Source: Ottelia alismoides (taxonomy: Eukaryota; Streptophyta; Magnoliopsida; Alismatales; Hydrocharitaceae). From it: 64,000 nt of DNA. The stretch's first letter is position 1. Each line of letters opens with the position of its first letter. The notes beneath the pieces are model-generated. The model saw only the letters and a program-made list of their open reading frames with translations. It searched no databases and was not told where the DNA came from. The position numbers and the translations under genes are program-made. The DNA lies in assembly GCA_037367405.1 (NCBI GenBank), contig JAZKJV010007248.1, positions 828,501 to 892,500 on the forward strand. Direction: 5' to 3'. Of this stretch, positions 27,001 to 37,058 are shown one piece after another.

Positions 27001-30000
27001 AGGATGTTGATAATGCAGATCACTTTTTCTTCATGTGTAGGAGCTCCGTCGAGGCTTGGGAGCTACTTGGAAGCTCCTTGGTGTCCACTGATGGTGTTTC
27101 AGGATTCCAGGAATCCATTGGTGCTGACTGGCATGGTACTGAGAGGGAGAGAATCACCCGCGTGGCAATGATTTAGGCTATTTGGGCTAGAAATGGGGTG
27201 GTTTTTTTGGCAAGAGCACTTCTATGGTGAAAATGTGGTGGCGTATGCAAACACGTTAGCTGAAAGTTGGAGTGTGTAGTTTTGTTTCCCCCACTCTAAA
27301 CAACTTGTACAATTATTTTTTCGTTGATTAAATGGTGAAGTTTTTGGGCATACACCTATACGATGGATGCCCTTTTTTCTCTCTCAAAAAAAAATCTCTG
27401 CTTCCATTAGTGGCTCACCAATTATAATATCAATGCAATAGCCACACTCTCTTCAATTATAATGATACATATATACATATATATCCTAAAACAAGCTATG
27501 ATAGCTGCAGATAGACAACCGAGATACTTGGCTTGTTCTAAGAACTCAATGGAGCATGCTGATTATAACTTATATCACCAACGATGATTTTTTTATTCAT
27601 TACTAGAAGTAGTACCTTGCATAAAGGCCTTTATGGTAGTGCTCATACAGTAAATTTTACATTCAAGTAAAAAGAGTAAAAAAACAAAGCTTCATTCTCC
27701 GATTTCTATTATGAATTTAAGGATTGAAATGGTTCAAAAGACAACAGCTATCCATATGTTTATAGAACCGTGGAGGAAGAACAATGATGGCTTATGACAA
27801 ATAATGCACATATACATGAGGAGAAGATAAATCTGATTCGAACTTTGAAATCTCAAATAAACATGAATGAGAAGAAGTTGTAGAGAATATTATGTAGTCG
27901 TTGTATCATTTTCTCTATTTTTATTTTCCCGATAACCTCTTATGTAATTTACCCATGGGTCCTCTCTATATAAGAGAGCCTAGGGTTCTATGGAATAAAC
28001 AGATTGCTCATTTCCACCAACATGGTATCATAGCCAAAATCCCAACCCTAACCCTAAAACCCTTCTCCCGCCACCGCCGCACCCTCCACCGCCGGCCCCC
28101 CTCATCGTCGGCCCTCTACCGCCGGCTCTCCGCCGCTGGCCCCCTCTCCAACGTAGGGGACCTCCACCGCCGGGTCCCCTCCCCTTCAACGCTGACGTCC
28201 TTTCTTCCGTCGGCCTCTCTCTTTCCATGGATTTGAGTGCATAAAGTCTACATATGCACTCAAATCCTATCAAGTTTATGTAGACATATGTTTCTCGTCT
28301 ACAATGCCTAGTTCTTCGTCTCCGACGGCATGTCAGAAACAAAGTTGATATGCCCTCCATAGGCGCATTCAAAGGTCCAGTGCCAATAATCAAGATGGAT
28401 GGGACGAACTATGAGCTCTGGGCAATGCAGTTCATGAGTCTCATGAAGTCGAACGGTAGAAGCATATTCTTACCGAGGAAGAGCCGGCAGAGAAGATTGG
28501 GATCTATACCTCCTGGGAGGTTGATGATTCATATGCCAAGGTTTGGCTGTCAGGTACGTTGTCGATGGAGATTGCCAATGATGTCCTACATCAGGCCACC
28601 GCTAAGGCGATGTGGGATATACTGGCTGCCACATATTCACAGGTGCGGAATGAGAACAAGATGCTACAGCTCCAGCATGACATTTTCACTATGAAGCAGA
28701 ATGGACGGCCGCTTCACTCTTTGTATACATCCCTGAGGGGGATGTTTGAGAAACTCTATAGCACTATACCCCTCACGGCTACCCCTGAGCAGCAGAAGAC
28801 CTTCCGGAATGCTACCAATGTGGGGGTACTGCTAGCAGCACTTGATCCTGAGTATGAGGCAACCCGATCTCAGATACTTGCCGATGCTACCATTCCTCCT
28901 ATGGAGGAAGTTTACCGGAAGCTTAGCCGCATCTCTGTTCCTTCCAGCACTTCTACTCCACCACCTTCGGCGATGGCTGTGTCGCGAGGGAGAGGTGGTC
29001 GGTATTCTTTTCGTGGACGTGGACCTCGTGGTCGAGGAGGTCGTTTTCGCCAACCATGCACTTTCTGCCATCGCACAGGTCACTCCGAGGATACATGCTA
29101 TTCTAAGCATGGGTTTCCAGCATCTGCGCGCGTAGCTGAGCATGTTACATCTCCGTCGGGATCCACTTCAGAGCACCGGTTTGAGGAGCTTGTGGCGCGA
29201 TTGCGCGATATTATGCCTCAACCATCTACATATTCTCCAGGAGGATCTTCAGATATTGCCGCTTCAGCATTTGCCAGTACTTCTGTCGCTGCCAGTACCT
29301 CAGGTAGTGCTTCTGCTTTTACATCTTGTCATGATCTCTCAGATTGGATTATGGACTCCGGCGCAACCCATCATTTCTGTCGTGACAGAGATAGACTTGA
29401 GTCATACAGAGACATTCCACCTGGACGCTCAGTGCTCATAGCTGATGGGACTATTCCCCCATCGTTGGACAGGGGGGATTACATTGCCACCGTCCATGCA
29501 TTTACAGAATGTTTTACATGCTCCTGAGTTTTCCATTACTAACAGGCAGGGTGATTGGCTGTGGCTCTGAGCATAATGGTCTCTATCGTCTGGTCCGGAA
29601 TTCATATGCTAGCGTCTCTTCCTACTCAGCCGGATCAGTCTCTCCGTACACCTGGCATCTACGCTTTGGTCACCTCCCGCTTCAAAAGATGCGTCATTTC
29701 TTGCCTCAGATTTCTCCAAGTTCGTCGTTTCGATGTGAAGCATGCCAGTTGGGAAAGCATCACCGAGCTAGCTTCCCTCGTCGTCAGTGTCAAAGCAGTA
29801 GCTCTCTTTTTGAATTATTTCATGTTGATATTTGGGGTCCGAGTCGTGTTCTTGATCATCAGGGACACGGATTCTATCTCGTAGTAGTTGATGACTTCTC
29901 TCGTGTATCGTGGGTATTTCTTTTAAAGAATAAATCTGAAGTATGGGATGTTATTAGAAATCTTATCATTGAAGTGCAGAATGTTTTTTCCTCTTCTATC

Positions 30001-33000
30001 AAATATGTTCGTACGGATAATGCGTTGGAATTCTGCACTCGCTCTCTCTCCCATTTCTTTTCGTCCAAAGGTATTATTCATCAAACCACCTGTGCTTACA
30101 CATCTCAACATAATGGAGTGGCAGAGCGAAAACATCGTCATCTCCTTGATATTACTCGAACCCTGCTTATCCAGAGTTGTGCGCCTATCACCTTTTGGGG
30201 GGATGCTGTTCTTACGGCCTGCTACGTTGTCAATCGTATGCCGTCCTCTGTACTCGGTGAGAAAATTCCTCTTTCTGTTATTTTTCTAGAGGAAGAATTA
30301 TTCTCTTACCCCTCGTGCCTTTGGTGTTGTTGCTTTTGTTCACCACTTGTCTCCTGAACTTGACAAACTCTCACCTAGATCTGTCAAGTGCGTCTTTGTG
30401 GGTTACTCTCGGACTCAGAAGGGTTACCGTTGTTATGACCCTGTAAATAGGAAATATTTTGTCAGTGCTGATGTTACATTTTTTGAGTCTGTTATGTATT
30501 TCTCCCCTGCAGGTGACAGGTTGGCCTCTTCCACATCTAATGATGACGTCTATGTTCCTCCTCCTAGCCTGAGTCCACCTTTGTCCAATCCTGTCCCGGT
30601 CGTCACGCCAACGTCATCTCCATCACCACCACCACCACCACAACCACCTATCCTGCCATTACCTAAATTCTATACACGTCGGTCAGGTCCTGCTCATGCG
30701 ACACGCCAATCATCCATCACGCCTCAGGTATGTTTAGATGCCATTACTAACGATGGGTCGGATAGTGTGCCTGTGCAGGATTCTTCTTTGCAGGAGGAGT
30801 ACGCACCATCGAGCACAGTGGATGATGATCTTGATGTCCCTATTGCTATTCGGAAGCAGAAACGGACTTGCGCGTCTTATCCTCTTGCTTCACATGTTTC
30901 CTTCACCGTCTCACATGAGACTTCCAGAGATTTGTTGCGACTTTGTTTTCCGTGGAGATACCACAGAATTATCAGGATGCTATGAAAATTGACTGTTGGC
31001 GGTTGTCTATGGAAGAAGAAATGACTGCTTTACAGTCCTGGGGTACATGGAGTTTGGTTACCGCTCCATCCGACACATCTATTGCTAGCTGCAAATGGGT
31101 ATTCACAGTGAAGTACCACACAAATGGGAGCCTTGACCGGTACAAGGCATGGCTAGTGCGAGAGGTTTTACTCAAACATATGGTGTGGACTATTTGGATA
31201 CATTCTCTTCAGTGGCTCGTCACTCTATTCTTCGCATTCTTCTATCTGTTGCTGTGGTACGTGACTGGTCCATATTTCAACTTGATGTCAAGAATGCATT
31301 CTTGTATGGCGATTTGCAGGAAGAAGTCTACATGTAGCAGCCACCGGGGTTTGCTGCTGAGGGGGAGAATCATATGGTGTCTAGACTTCACAAGGCGATA
31401 TATGGCCTTAAACAGAGCCCAAGGACGTGGTTCCAGAAGCTTTCCCACCTAATTGAACGACAGGGATTCAAAAGATCAAATGCGGATCACTCGTTGTTCA
31501 TTCAGAAGACTTCTAGAGGTACGATTGTCATCGTGGTATATGTTGATGATATTCTTGTTACAGGAGATGATGCTCAGGGGGTAGAGATGGCAAAAGCATT
31601 TTTGGGCCGTCAGTTTGTCACGAAGGATCTTGGTACCCTACGTTATTTTCTGGGACTGGAGTTTGCCAGGAATGCACAGGGTCTGACCCAAAGGAAATAT
31701 ATTACAAATTTGCTGGTTGAAACGAGCATGGTTGGATGTAGACCATCGAGCACTCCTATGGATCCAAGTATGAAATTATATGACAACGATACTGAAGAGA
31801 TGGACAGGAGAAGATATAGAGAGATGGTGGGTAAGCTTCTTTACATCATTATAACTCAACCCGATATTGCTTTTACAGTAAGTCGAGTGAGCCAATTCAT
31901 GGAGCAGCCAAGACAGGTACATATGGATGCTATATACATGATACTAAGGTATCTAAAGTCTTCTCCAGGCTCAGGATTGCTGTTTAGAAAGAACACAGAT
32001 TTATCTATTTCGGCTTGTGCAGATGCAGACTATGCAGGATGCCCTAAGGATCGTTAGTCTACTTCAAGCTTTGCAGTTTTTATGGGTAGCTCTCTGGTTT
32101 CTTGGAAAAGTAAGAAACAAATTGTTGTGGTGAGATCCAGTGCTGAATCCGAGTATAGGGCCATGGCACAAGCAAGCACGGAGATGATGTGGGTTCGAGA
32201 TGTACTAGAAGACTTGCATATAGATGTATCTCTATCCATGCAACTACAATGTGACAATCAAGCTGTTTTGTTCATTGCCAATAATCTAGCATTTCATGAA
32301 AGAACAAAACATATTGAGGTAGACTGCCACTACACTAGAGATATGATCCAGAAGGGCTTGATTTCTACCTCACATGTTAAGCAGACTGCCGACATTTTCA
32401 CCAAGGCATTGCTCAGAGGACCTTTCCAGAGATGTTCTTCCAAGCTGAGCATGATTGATATCTATGCTCCATCTTGAGGGGGAGTGTAGAGAATATTATG
32501 TAGTCGGTATATCATTTTCTCTATTTTTATTTTCCCGATAACCTCTTATGTAATTTACCCATGGTTCCTCTCTATATAAGAGAGCCTAGGGTTCTATGGA
32601 ATAAACAAATTGCTCATTTCATCTTGTAGGTTTGCTTTAAAATGAAAGGTCCATTCTTGCAACCAAGAAGAATTTTACTAGTGGTTGGGGAGGTTGCTAA
32701 CTGGGAAAGTTATGTATCCAAATGCAGATTTGGATCATGCTCCTCTACACCTCTCTCTAGTCTTTTTCGACAAAGCCCCATGCATAAACTATTTTCAATC
32801 TTATGATAACATTCTCTCTTCAAAAATATTATTGAACAAAAGCTTGATGACAAGCATATGAAGGTAGAAATGCTGTGCAGTACCATTCTAAGTGGTATCA
32901 TCAAAATGAGCTACTTTGTTTAAGTCTAATACATCAAACTTGAGTAAATGCCTTCTTTTTACCTACATCTGAATGCGATAGATCGACCGGTGTCAAAGGT

Positions 33001-36000
33001 CTGAAGTCGAGCCTCGATCAAGTCGATGGAATTCTCAACTCGGGGAAAAGCGTAAGATGACTTTATTTGTAGTTGTGGTTTGCACGAGGTTGTAGCAAGT
33101 CAGGTTGATGGGCTGAATTCGCTAAGAAAAGAGTGTACTTCCTTGAATTGTGCTTCCATTTCCTCTAGATGCATTGCTTACTTCTGCCACCATCATCAAA
33201 GGTTAAATACATGCTTCCATCACGGGGAAGATAGGATGTGTGCACACGGAGTTGGAACTCTCCTTTGAAACTCTTTATTTTTTTTTGAAAGAAAAAAGGG
33301 CTTCTACCGTATAGGTGTGCGTCCAAAAACTTCACCATAATCACCATTTAAAAATTACAATCATGTGAATTACAAGTTCCAAATCACAACCAATGCCCTA
33401 GCATTGGTCACAAAATTCTCACCATAAACTCTCTCTTGACGAAACACCACCCATTTCTGGCTAGCCAAAGTGCCCATCGCAATGCTCTCCGATCTCTCCA
33501 TCTCTGTGCCATTCCAGTCCACCCCAATGGAGCCCCAAAACCCAGAGACGCCATATGTGCACACTTCCTGGTTCCCAAACAGTTCCCATGCCTCTAAAGA
33601 GCTCCCACATTTGAAGAACAGACTGCATCCTCCACCATCTCCTGGCACCGAGAGCAAATAGGTTCAACACCCCATATGAATCGAACAAATCTATTTCCAG
33701 TCAAGCAACCTTCCTCTCCTGAACAACCATAAGAAAATCTTTACCTTCATCGGAACTTTCCACTTCTAAATCTGTCTGCAATATGCAATGCGTCTGTTGG
33801 GGTCAAAAATGACCGAGCCCTTCAATGCCCTGTAAGCCTTACGAACAACAAAACCCCCATCAATCCAGGTCCAACAGTCCCGCCCCTTAGCGGCCCATCG
33901 ACATACTCCAGCTCTGCAAGCATCTCCAATAGCTCCTCCACGCTGGTCTGACTGTCCATTTGAAACTCTATTTGTAAGATAAGTACAGAGAATTAATCAT
34001 ATTGCACGTCCAACAGAACAAACCAATATCCAATTTGTTTCTTAATAACCTTATTCATACCTAGACCTTTGGAAATTAGGGAGCATAAATGCAACCTGAC
34101 CAATGTTGTCCTTACCTTCCACAGATGAAAACTAGCAAACAACTGGTGGCACATGGGTTTCAAGGGGAGTCAAGCATAAGAGGGGAAAACTGAGTTTTTA
34201 ATGCATGTTAAGCTAGTAGTGAAAGTCATTGGTTGTGAGAACCGACTTGGAAGAGAGAGATTATAATATTAAAATCGTCGAATATGACTATAGGAGTTTT
34301 GAAATGGGATGGGTTTATGGGGCACTTCTTTTAAATTTCTTACTTATTTTTTGGGCTTTTGCTTTTGTTGAGATATTAGTTATCTTTATTATTGTTTTCT
34401 TATTTCCTATTTCTTTTTCCTTGTAATTTCCCCAATATGTTCCTCTCCTATATAAGAGAACCCTAGGGCCTCTCATAATCATATGAACTCTTTTTCCCTC
34501 AACATGGTATCAGAGCCACGGTCCTAGACTGGAGTTCTCGTATCCTACCAAACCCTAGCCCTACCCGCCTGCCACCCCTCCTCTCTCGTCGTTTTCTCCC
34601 TCCGGCCGCCCACCCCGACCTCCAGTCACCTCCCGACCTCCAGACCGGCCTCCAGGCCGCTGCCCACGGCCTCCAGTCCAACCTCCAGGGCCTCCGGCTG
34701 CCCTCGGCCCCCAGGCTAACCTCCGGGGCCGCCGCCCAGGCCACCAAGGCTGTAGCCGAGGTCCCAAGGCCACAACCTTGGCCTCCAGGGCCGGAGCCTC
34801 GGCCCTCAGGGCTGGCGCCCCAGACCACAGGCTGCTAACCCATCCCCCATGCTGTCACCCCGGGCCCCCTTGGTTGCCGTCTTGACCGCCCAAGTTACGT
34901 CGATCCTCCCGTGCGCCTCTGAAATGGACCTTCACATTCTTCTATCAGTTGTTGTTTCACGGGACTGACCTCTTTACCAACTTGATGTGAAGAATGCATT
35001 TTTATATGGTGATCTACAGGAGGAGTCATATATGCAACAACCACCAGGGTTTGCTACTGAGGGGAAGTTTCAGAAGGTGTGCAGGCTCCATAAGGTGATT
35101 TATGGCTTTAAGCAGAGTCCAAGAACTTGGTACCTTAAGCTATCGGAGTTGATAGAGCAACAGGGACTTGAGCGGTCTACTGCGGATCACTCACTTTTTG
35201 TTCAGAGGACACAAAGATGTACTGTTGCTATTCTTGTCTATGTTGATGATATTATTGTCACAAGGGATGATGAGCAGGGCATTCATGCTGCTAAGGAGTT
35301 CCTAGGTCAGCAGTTTGCGACTGAGGACCTTGGCAATCTTCGATACTTCCTTGGATTAGAGTTCGTCAGGAACCAATGTTGTCTTGTGATGACCCCGAGG
35401 AAGTTTGTGACGGATCTTCTTTTAGATATAGGTATGACAGGGTGCAAGCCAGCTACTACTCCTATGTATCCGAGTATAAGATTATATGATGATGACATTG
35501 ACACTGAGAAGGTAGATAGGAGGAGATATAGAGAGCTTGTTGGGAAGCTCTTATATGCCACTATCACCAGACCAGATATATCTTTTGCTGTGAGCAAGGT
35601 TAGCCAGTTCATGGAGCAACCCAGGAAGGTTCATATGGATGCTGTCTATATGAGATATTTGAAGACTTCACCTGGTTATGGTCTTATATTCAACATAGAT
35701 ACATCTCTTGAGGTGACAACTTGTGCAGATGTAGATTATGCATGTTACCATAGAGATAGGAAGTCTACTTCTGGCTTTCCTATTTTCATTGGGAGCTCTC
35801 TCGTATCATGAAAAAGCAAGAAGCGGACAGTGGTTGCTAGATCTAGCGCAGAATCTGAGTACAAGGCCATGACACAGGTAAGTGCAGAGATGATGGGGTT
35901 TAGATCGGTGTTGACTGATCTTGTTGTTGAGGTTTCTCTTCATGCAGCTTTTATGTGACTATCAAGCGGCTCTATTTATTGCCAACAATCCTGCATTTCA

Positions 36001-37058
36001 TGAATGGACCAAGATGTGGATTGCCATTATACTAGAGACATGATCCAAAAAGGTCTCATATCCACCTTCCATGTTTCTACTGGAGATCAGACTGCTGATA
36101 TTTTCACCAAGGCTCTTGCTAAAGGTCCATTTAAGAGATATTATTCCAAGCTAAACATGATAGATATATATGCTCCAGCTTGAGAGGGAGTGTTGAGTTA
36201 TTTGTATCTCGCATTACCTTTTTTCTCATTTCTATTTTCTTTATGTACCTCTCATGTAATTAACCCATGGCTTTTCTCCTATATAAGAAAGCCCAGGGTC
36301 TCATCTAATTTATTCTCTTCTTTTCTCCTAACAATCCTCTTCTCCCAACTCTTTCATATCCAACCTAACTCAGGGAACCATGGCAAGCTACTCTCCCGGG
36401 CCTCACATATGAAAAAGAGCTCATCAATTGATGACAGCTTGAACCCTCACTTTCATGTCAGGAGATAACTAGGATAGAGAAATCATGGTCCTCGGAGGCT
36501 TGTCTCATTTGAGGATTGGAGATTCTAAGTCTCACCAGTACATTAGCTTTGCAACCAACCATCTTGAGTTAAAGCTGCACCTGAAAATAGAATGTTGGAG
36601 GCCAGATAATGCCGAACTGCATGCAAATCTGCATGTGTGTAGCTTTAGAACCGTTTTGTACCTGCATATACCACCTGTCCACATAATCACAACCTCTGAA
36701 CCCTGTTTCTATTTTATCATATTGACCGTGGGCTCTATTTTCATCTTATAAAGTGGTGGGATCAGAAGACGCTTTGTTCCCATTGACAAGATTCTAAGAC
36801 CTATCCTGAATGAGTGTGTCACACCAGTAACTTGTCATTGGAGTCTTGCTCTAATTCTACGTGGTGAAAATGAACTTATGCTGGTTTTCCAAGTAAGTGG
36901 TTCAAAGATGACTTCCTATCTCTCTATTCATGCTGGAAGGTTTTTAATATCTTGAAATATGTCTACAGGAGTCACGACTTCCAGTTCGAGTTCTCGTTCC
37001 TGTCTGGAAGGCCTTGCGTGCTGCTGTTGATAGTTCTGAGCATCCACCAGTTCTGTAG
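15034..37058 (+). CDS. PIGH: PIG-H subunit of GPI-GlcNAc transferase (five coding exons)
   Basis: The coding exons are 15034-15207, 16003-16087, 24347-24401, 36754-36892 and 36969-37058 (TAG stop), with GT-AG introns in matching phase (0, 1, 2, 0); the joined frame of about 180 residues has no stop. PIG-H is a small ER subunit of the complex that transfers GlcNAc from UDP-GlcNAc to phosphatidylinositol, the first step of GPI-anchor synthesis. The first two exons encode a hydrophobic hairpin (about residues 38-58 and 65-83). Exons 3-5 encode the conserved cytosolic domain, with [34 protein letters not shown] and LMLVFQ, ending [11 protein letters not shown] Ser codon is split across exons 3 and 4, restoring YWSGG. 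Introns 2 and 3 (8.3 and 12.4 kb) are full of transposons; intron 4 is 76 bp. The start ATG is the first after an acceptor AG; an upstream coding exon cannot be excluded. Confidence 0.88.
16088..18856 (+). other. Proximal part of PIG-H intron 2
   Basis: Intron sequence between coding exon 2 and the LINE insertion at 18866. It is AT-rich with scattered short ORFs on both strands and no domain. Some stretches (17,000-18,500) may be old repeat sequence, but no family was recognised. Confidence 0.6.
18866..22672 (+). mobile_element. 5'-truncated LINE (L1-type) in PIG-H intron 2
   Basis: The target-site duplication AAGTAAACT is present at 18857-18865 and 22673-22681, and the 3' end is a short A-tract. 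The plus-strand frames encode, in order, part of the endonuclease/exonuclease/phosphatase domain ([20 protein letters not shown]), the reverse transcriptase ([22 protein letters not shown] in place of the usual YADD), the [11 protein letters not shown] block, a partial zf-RVT region and the C-terminal tail ([14 protein letters not shown]). Stops and frameshifts are frequent, so it is dead. The segment about 22,015-22,290 has no LINE similarity and may be a secondary insertion. It lies in the same orientation as the host gene. Confidence 0.88.
22980..23985 (-). mobile_element. Degenerate antisense LINE fragment (RT C-terminus, zf-RVT, RNase H)
   Basis: The minus-strand translation shows the distal RT region ([12 protein letters not shown], then [17 protein letters not shown]), a zinc-knuckle-like zf-RVT remnant ([21 protein letters not shown]) and the start of an RNase H-type domain ([15 protein letters not shown]). 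Several stops and frameshifts interrupt it, and a short segment around 23,640-23,760 appears to be duplicated. Neither a poly-A tail nor a TSD could be fixed. It differs from the other LINEs in the gene and is older. Located in PIG-H intron 2. Confidence 0.7.
24402..25076 (+). other. Start of PIG-H intron 3, no repeat recognised
   Basis: Begins with donor GTAATT after coding exon 3. No coding similarity; a pair of short opposing ORFs (24651-24881 and 24755-24985) has no recognisable product. Confidence 0.6.
25085..25481. mobile_element. hAT-type MITE in PIG-H intron 3
   Basis: A 397-bp element with imperfect inverted ends CAAGGTTGCAGAAGTC and GACTTTTACAACATTG and a perfect 8-bp target-site duplication ATGAAAGC (25077-25084 and 25482-25489), the length expected for hAT transposition. 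The subterminal regions are dense in TAGTCGG/TAATCGG motifs on both sides, like hAT subterminal binding repeats; the centre is AT-rich and non-coding. Confidence 0.85.
25930..27394 (+). mobile_element. 5'-truncated LINE in PIG-H intron 3
   Basis: Plus-strand translation gives the distal RT segment ([31 protein letters not shown]), then FRFWTDDW, then a zf-RVT-like segment ([20 protein letters not shown]), ending in an A-tract at 27386-27394. A 106-bp segment is tandemly duplicated (25939-26044 and 26045-26150), which breaks the frame. Many stops; non-functional. The 5' boundary is approximate and no TSD was matched. It is the same family as the inverted fragment at 33275-33958. Confidence 0.8.
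25939..26150 (+). repeat. 106-bp tandem duplication inside the LINE
   Basis: Two adjacent copies starting GAGTATTTCAA(A/C)CTTATCCAC at 25939 and 26045 differ at only a few positions. The period of 106 is not a multiple of three, so the second copy is read in another frame. It is a local duplication within a dead retroelement. Confidence 0.8.
27395..27878 (+). other. Intron 3 sequence between LINE and copia element
   Basis: AT-rich intronic DNA with no feature beyond a short ATATAC tract near 27,470. It runs directly into the copia 5' LTR. Confidence 0.5.
27879..28022 (+). repeat. 5' LTR of copia element 1
   Basis: Starts TGTAGAGAAT and ends CA next to the primer-binding site at 28023. It contains a CTATATAAGAGAGCC TATA-like promoter motif also present in the 3' LTR. 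Confidence 0.8.
32485..32621 (+). repeat. 3' LTR of copia element 1
   Basis: Follows the GAGGGGGAG polypurine tract. Nearly identical to the 5' LTR, but its last bases diverge after CTCATTTC, so a few terminal nucleotides are probably lost. Confidence 0.8.
33275..33958 (-). mobile_element. 5'-truncated LINE, antisense, in intron 3
   Basis: Reading minus, the fragment encodes the zf-RVT and C-terminal region of the same LINE family as 25930-27394 ([19 protein letters not shown] compares with the [14 protein letters not shown] region there) and ends in a T-tract at 33276-33286 on the plus strand. An 11-bp target-site duplication TTTGAAACTCT lies at 33264-33274 and 33959-33969. Stops and frameshifts make it inactive. 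Confidence 0.82.
34366..36333 (+). mobile_element. Internally deleted Ty1/copia element in intron 3
   Basis: LTR-like ends at 34366-34504 and 36191-36333 both open TGTTGAG and close (A)ACA; the left is followed directly by the primer-binding site TGGTATCAGAGCC and the right preceded by GAGAGGGAG. Gag, protease and integrase are gone: a GC-rich leader (about 34,520-34,900) joins straight to reverse transcriptase ([24 protein letters not shown]) and RNase H (one stop, then [16 protein letters not shown]). The RT frame at 34987-35811 is open for 274 codons. The two LTRs are clearly more divergent than those of the neighbouring copia element, and no TSD was matched. Confidence 0.82.
36334..36753 (+). 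other. Distal part of PIG-H intron 3
   Basis: Intronic sequence between the second copia element and coding exon 4; ends in acceptor AAAG at 36753. Nothing else recognised. Confidence 0.6.

Larger units (their letters stand above)
27879..32621 (+). mobile_element. Ty1/copia LTR retrotransposon (degenerate, full-length) in intron 3
   Basis: Short LTRs at about 27879-28022 and 32485-32621, both opening TGTAGAGAATATTATG, differ at only about five positions. A primer-binding site TGGTATCATAGCC follows the left LTR and a GAGGGGGAG polypurine tract precedes the right one. The internal frames encode gag with a CCHC knuckle ([14 protein letters not shown]), protease ([13 protein letters not shown]), GAG-pre-integrase and integrase ([17 protein letters not shown]), reverse transcriptase ([11 protein letters not shown]) and RNase H ([12 protein letters not shown]). 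Stops and frameshifts separate them. Domain order PR-INT-RT-RH is copia-type. No TSD was matched, and the end of the 3' LTR looks altered. Same orientation as the host gene. Confidence 0.9.

Noticed and set aside
28028..28393. 121-codon minus-strand ORF near the copia leader
   Set aside because: It lies antisense to the GC-rich copia leader and the gag start; compositional.
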